In this document: piece after piece, positions 4,984 through 7,968 of the stretch
Layout: each line of letters starts with the position of its first letter
Position numbering within the stretch: position 1 is the stretch's first letter
Assembly: GCF_946885725.1 (NCBI RefSeq)
Contig: NZ_CAMPGZ010000191.1
Span: 1-7,968 of the forward strand
Source of the DNA: an uncultured Nocardioides sp.
GTDB lineage: Bacteria > Actinomycetota > Actinomycetes > Propionibacteriales > Nocardioidaceae
Reading direction: 5' to 3'
Length of the DNA: 7,968 bases
The notes under the pieces: model-generated
Told to the model about the DNA's origin: nothing
Seen by the model: only the letters and a program-made list of their open reading frames with translations
Database searches by the model: none
Translations under genes and position numbers: made by a program

Positions 4984-6915
4984 ATGTCTCGGGTCACCTC
5001 ACTCCTCGCCCTGCTCCTGCTCGCCCCGCTCCTCGTCGTCGGTCCCGCCACGTCGGCAGCCGAACCGCCACCGACGTACACCAATCCCTTGGCGCCGGCG
5101 GTCGCGGGCGGCGGCACCGTCGACTCCTGCGCCGACCCGGCCGTCCTGCGCGGCCGCGCCGACGAGGCCGGGTCCTGGTTCATGTACTGCACGACCGACC
5201 CGCTCAACGACAGCGAGACCGCCGGCGGGACACCGGTGTTCCACCCGGTGCCGATGCTGCGCTCGGATGACCTGACCTCGTGGGAGTACGTCGGTGACGC
5301 GCTACCGCAGAAGCCGTCGTGGGCATCGCCCAGCGCGTTCCTGTGGGCGCCGGACGTCGTCTACTCGAAGGCCCACGACCGCTACTACCTGACCTACGTG
5401 GTCACCGACACCGCCGACGCGGTCAGCGGCGAGCCCGGCTGCACCAGCGACAGCGCGATCGGCGTCGCCACGAGCGACTCCCCCACCGGCCCGTGGACGT
5501 CCAGCGAGACGCCGGTGGTCGGCCCGCGCCGCGCGGGACCGGGATGCGACTTCTACTGGACCTACGACCCGGACGTGCTCGGTGACGTCGTCGGCGACCA
5601 GGGCGTCTTCTACTTCGGCAGCTACTACGGCGGCATCTTCGCCCAGCACGTCGCACTGACCGCTGACGGGATCAGCACGACCGGGAAGCCGAGCCGCGTC
5701 ACGATCGGCCAGCGCAAGGAGCCGAAGGTCGACCCCGCCGACCTGCGCCGGCCCACCCAGCCGGACCTCGACGCCGCCGAGCAGACCGCGGCCACGCAGG
5801 TGTCGATAGCGAACCGCTACGAAGGCACCAACGTGGTGAAGCGCGGCGGCTGGTACTACCTGTTCGGCTCGGCCACCAACTGCTGCGCCGGCCCGCTGAC
5901 CGGCTACACGGTCTTCGCCGGACGCTCCCGCGACCCGTTCGGGCCGTTCGCGGACCGCGAGGGCAACTCGCTGCTCGCCGGCCGCGTAGGCGGGACCCCG
6001 GTGATCAGCATGAACGGCAACCGCTGGGTGGGCACCGGGCACAGCTCGGCCTTCCGCGACGCCGGTGGGCGCTGGTGGCTGGCCTACCACGCGGTCGACA
6101 GGCACGACCCGTACTTCGCGGACCAGCCCGGCTTCACCAAGCGACCGGCCCTGCTCGACCCGCTCGACTGGGTCGACGGCTGGCCCACGGTGCGCGCCGG
6201 CCGCTGGGCCTCCGACCAGCCGATGCCGGGGCCGGCGGCGCAGCCCGGCCAGCAGTCGGCGTACCGCCCCGACCCGGTCGAGCCCGACCGGTTGGGTCGC
6301 AGGTTCCCCGCGCTGTCCGACGAGTTCGGCGGCGGGCGGCTGAACAAGCGGTGGTCCTGGGTGCGCGAGCCCGACCGCGCGACGTACGGCGTGGCCGGCG
6401 GGCGGTTCCGGTTCGAGACCCAGGCCGGCGACCTCTACGAGTCGTCCAACACCGCGTCCGTGCTGACCGAGCCGGCGCCCGACGGTGACTACGCCGTGCA
6501 GACCAAGGTCAGCCTGGACGTCCCGGCGGAGGGCTGCTGCTTCAACTTCGTGCAGGCCGGCCTGGTGGTGCGCGGAACCGACGACGCGTTCGTGAAGCTC
6601 GCGCACGCGTCGATCTGGGAGACCCGTCAGACCGAGTGGGCGATCGAGGTGCCGAGCGAGACCGTGCGCTCCCCGCGCTACGGCAACAGCGTGGTCGGTG
6701 CGCCCGGCGACGACACCTGGCTGCGGATCGTGAAGCGTGAGCGCGCCGGCGAGGAGCACTACACCGCCTACACGTCCCAGGACGGACGGCGCTGGGTGCG
6801 CGGCGGGGTGTGGACCCATGACCTCGGCCCGGACGCCGAGATCGGGCTGGTCTCGATGGGCGGCAGCGGGTTCACCGCCGGGTTCGACCACGTGCGGGTG
6901 TGGCGGCTGCGGTAA
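4984..6915 (+). CDS. Secreted two-domain GH43-type glycosidase (arabinan/xylan active)
   Basis: A 643-residue exported enzyme. The signal peptide covers residues 1 to about 26 (hydrophobic core LLALLLLAPLLVV, likely cleavage after ATSA or one residue later). The five-bladed propeller domain, about 31-410, has the GH43 landmarks: D51 in CADPAVL (general base), LWAPDVVY (120-127), D195 in YDPDVLGD (pKa-modulating Asp), E280 in YEGTNVV (general acid) and H353 in GTGHSSAF. A vicinal cysteine pair in TNCCAGP (299-304) sits where related arabinanases also carry Cys-Cys. After a proline-rich linker (about 412-436), residues 440-643 form a concanavalin-like beta-sandwich of the GH43 C-terminal/DUF1349 kind, opening with FPALSDEFGG. 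The family removes arabinofuranose or xylose from plant polysaccharides outside the cell; the exact substrate is not deducible. There is no membrane anchor or LPXTG motif. ATG 4984 is preferred over GTG 4975 because of the promoter geometry and because the signal peptide starts cleanly there. A LacI-type operator suggests induction by sugar. Confidence 0.9.
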   Translation: MSRVTSLLALLLLAPLLVVGPATSAAEPPPTYTNPLAPAVAGGGTVDSCADPAVLRGRADEAGSWFMYCTTDPLNDSETAGGTPVFHPVPMLRSDDLTSWEYVGDALPQKPSWASPSAFLWAPDVVYSKAHDRYYLTYVVTDTADAVSGEPGCTSDSAIGVATSDSPTGPWTSSETPVVGPRRAGPGCDFYWTYDPDVLGDVVGDQGVFYFGSYYGGIFAQHVALTADGISTTGKPSRVTIGQRKEPKVDPADLRRPTQPDLDAAEQTAATQVSIANRYEGTNVVKRGGWYYLFGSATNCCAGPLTGYTVFAGRSRDPFGPFADREGNSLLAGRVGGTPVISMNGNRWVGTGHSSAFRDAGGRWWLAYHAVDRHDPYFADQPGFTKRPALLDPLDWVDGWPTVRAGRWASDQPMPGPAAQPGQQSAYRPDPVEPDRLGRRFPALSDEFGGGRLNKRWSWVREPDRATYGVAGGRFRFETQAGDLYESSNTASVLTEPAPDGDYAVQTKVSLDVPAEGCCFNFVQAGLVVRGTDDAFVKLAHASIWETRQTEWAIEVPSETVRSPRYGNSVVGAPGDDTWLRIVKRERAGEEHYTAYTSQDGRRWVRGGVWTHDLGPDAEIGLVSMGGSGFTAGFDHVRVWRLR

Positions 6916-6935
6916 CGGACCGCGTATCCCGACGC

Positions 6936-6974
6936 GACAAGGCCCGCCCTCGCTCAGCGAGGGCGGGCCTTGTC
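6936..6974. terminator. Bidirectional terminator between GH43 gene and rpoC
   Basis: A perfect 18-base-pair, very GC-rich stem (arms 6936-6953 and 6957-6974) with the three-base loop TCA. It lies 20 bases after the glycosidase stop and about 40 bases beyond the rpoC stop, exactly where two converging transcripts need to end. The plus-strand side is followed by a modestly T-rich TTGCTC; the minus-strand side has no T tract, as is common for terminators in high-GC actinobacteria. Confidence 0.85.
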
Positions 6975-6995
6975 TTGCTCGATCTGGGTGTTGGC

Positions 6996-7026
6996 TACCA
7001 GACCTGACCTCCGGTCAGTTCTGGTA
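6996..7026 (-). other. Hairpin enclosing the rpoC stop codon
   Basis: An inverted repeat with outer arms TACCAGA (6996-7002) and TCTGGTA (7020-7026), one mismatch (7003 against 7019), inner arms CTGACC (7004-7009) and GGTCAG (7013-7018), and a three-base loop. On the rpoC mRNA it begins in the codon for the third-last residue (Tyr) and encloses the TGA (7017-7015). It could protect the mRNA 3' end or pause polymerase ahead of the strong terminator. The structure is seen directly; the function is a guess. Confidence 0.5.
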
Positions 7027-7968
7027 TGACCCAAAGTCGAAGTCGTCCAGCGCCACGGCCTGGCCTCCGGCAGAGCCGAAGTCGTAGTCGTAGTCGCCGT
7101 AGCCGGTAACGGAGTACGCGTTGGCACGCGCCTCCTCGGTCGGCTCGACCCGGATGTTGCGGTACCGCTCCAGGCCGGTGCCGGCCGGGATCAGCTTTCC
7201 GATGATCACGTTCTCCTTCAGGCCGCGCAGCGAGTCGGACTTGCCGTGGATCGCCGCGTCGGTGAGGACGCGCGTGGTCTCCTGGAACGACGCCGCCGAC
7301 AGCCACGACTCGGTGGCCAGCGACGCCTTGGTGATGCCCATCAGCTGCGGACGGCCGGCCGCGGGCTTGCCACCCTCGGACACGACGCGACGGTTCTCCT
7401 CCTCGAAGGAGATCCGGTCCACGAGCTCCGACGGCAGCATGTGCGTGTCGCCCTGCTCCAGCACGAGAACGCGGCGCAGCATCTGCCGCACGATGATCTC
7501 GATGTGCTTGTCGTGGATCGACACGCCCTGGCTGCGGTACACCTGCTGGACCTCGTCGACCAGGTGTTCCTGGGCCCGGCGGACGCCGAGGATGCGAAGC
7601 ACGTCCTGCGGGTCCTCGGTGCCCTGGGTGAGCTTCTGGCCCACCTCCACGTGGTCGCCGTCGGCGACCAGCAGCCGCGAGCGCTTGCTGACCGGGTACT
7701 CCTGCGGGTCGGACCCGTCGTCAGGAGTGACGATGACCTTGCGTGCCTTGTCGGTCTCCTCGATCTCGACGCGACCGGCAGCCTCGGTGATCGGCGCACG
7801 GCCCTTCGGCGTACGAGCCTCGAAGAGCTCGACCACGCGGGGCAGACCCTGCGTGATGTCGTCCGCGGAGGCCACACCACCGGTGTGGAAGGTACGCATC
7901 GTCAGCTGCGTGCCGGGCTCACCGATCGACTGGGCCGCGATGATGCCGACGGCCTCGCCGATGTCGAC
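7015..7968 (-). CDS. rpoC: RNA polymerase beta' subunit, C-terminal 317 residues (5' end outside window)
   Basis: The open frame enters from the right edge and ends at TGA 7017-7015. The first visible residues include [20 protein letters not shown], the start of the trigger loop, with M24, R25 and H28 (visible numbering) matching E. coli M932, R933 and H936, which act in nucleotide addition. RTFHTGG is followed directly by [20 protein letters not shown], so the large trigger-loop insertion (SI3) of proteobacteria is absent, as expected for actinobacteria. Further conserved blocks are [36 protein letters not shown] (209-228), [13 protein letters not shown] (228-240) and [17 protein letters not shown]. 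The tail (about 287-317) is rich in Asp, Tyr and Gly and ends [10 protein letters not shown]. The full protein is normally about 1,290 residues, so roughly a quarter is seen here. rpoB should lie to the right of the window. Confidence 0.98.
   Translation of the reverse strand, partial: VDIGEAVGIIAAQSIGEPGTQLTMRTFHTGGVASADDITQGLPRVVELFEARTPKGRAPITEAAGRVEIEETDKARKVIVTPDDGSDPQEYPVSKRSRLLVADGDHVEVGQKLTQGTEDPQDVLRILGVRRAQEHLVDEVQQVYRSQGVSIHDKHIEIIVRQMLRRVLVLEQGDTHMLPSELVDRISFEEENRRVVSEGGKPAAGRPQLMGITKASLATESWLSAASFQETTRVLTDAAIHGKSDSLRGLKENVIIGKLIPAGTGLERYRNIRVEPTEEARANAYSVTGYGDYDYDFGSAGGQAVALDDFDFGSYQN

Noticed and set aside
5302..6891. A minus-strand open frame of 529 codons opposite the glycosidase
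   Set aside because: Despite its length the translation is repetitive Val/Arg/Gly/Ala without family features, and the plus strand carries all GH43 landmarks.

Overview
The window is GC-rich actinobacterial chromosome with GTG starts, tight gene overlaps and two apparently leaderless promoters. The RNA polymerase beta' C-terminus is of the type without the proteobacterial trigger-loop insertion. Gene content and protein style suggest Nocardioidaceae (Nocardioides or a relative), but that is an impression from the sequence and was not checked by a search.

Left part (1-3693, all minus strand): a four-gene, translationally coupled operon read from right to left. A Nudix hydrolase gene comes first, then an iron-dependent alcohol dehydrogenase family protein that closely resembles hydroxyacid-oxoacid transhydrogenase (HOT, the ADHFE1 type), then a small DUF1648-type four-helix membrane protein, then an FAD-linked oxidase of the D-2-hydroxyglutarate/D-lactate dehydrogenase type that runs off the left edge. 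Successive genes overlap by 1, 4 and 4 bases. The biochemical logic is attractive: HOT oxidises 4-hydroxybutyrate while reducing 2-oxoglutarate to D-2-hydroxyglutarate, and the FAD oxidase could return D-2-hydroxyglutarate to 2-oxoglutarate. Together they would make an NAD-independent route for oxidising 4-hydroxybutyrate. This pairing is the most interesting signal in the window.

Middle (3694-6915, plus strand): after a short divergent intergenic region come a multi-pass acyltransferase-3 family membrane protein with a histidine-rich tail and a secreted two-domain GH43-type glycosidase. The glycosidase promoter reads well: -35 TTTACA, 17-base spacer, CAGAGT, then ATG seven bases later. A 16-base LacI-type near-palindrome lies directly on the -35 box, so repression relieved by a sugar is likely.

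Right part (6916-7968): a strong perfect hairpin lies between the converging glycosidase and rpoC genes, and a second hairpin encloses the rpoC stop codon. The rest is the last 317 codons of rpoC on the minus strand. The usual downstream neighbours in many actinobacteria (rpsL, rpsG, fusA) are absent from this window. No tRNA, rRNA, CRISPR array, insertion sequence or phage gene was seen, and no gene-free stretch exceeds about 100 bases.
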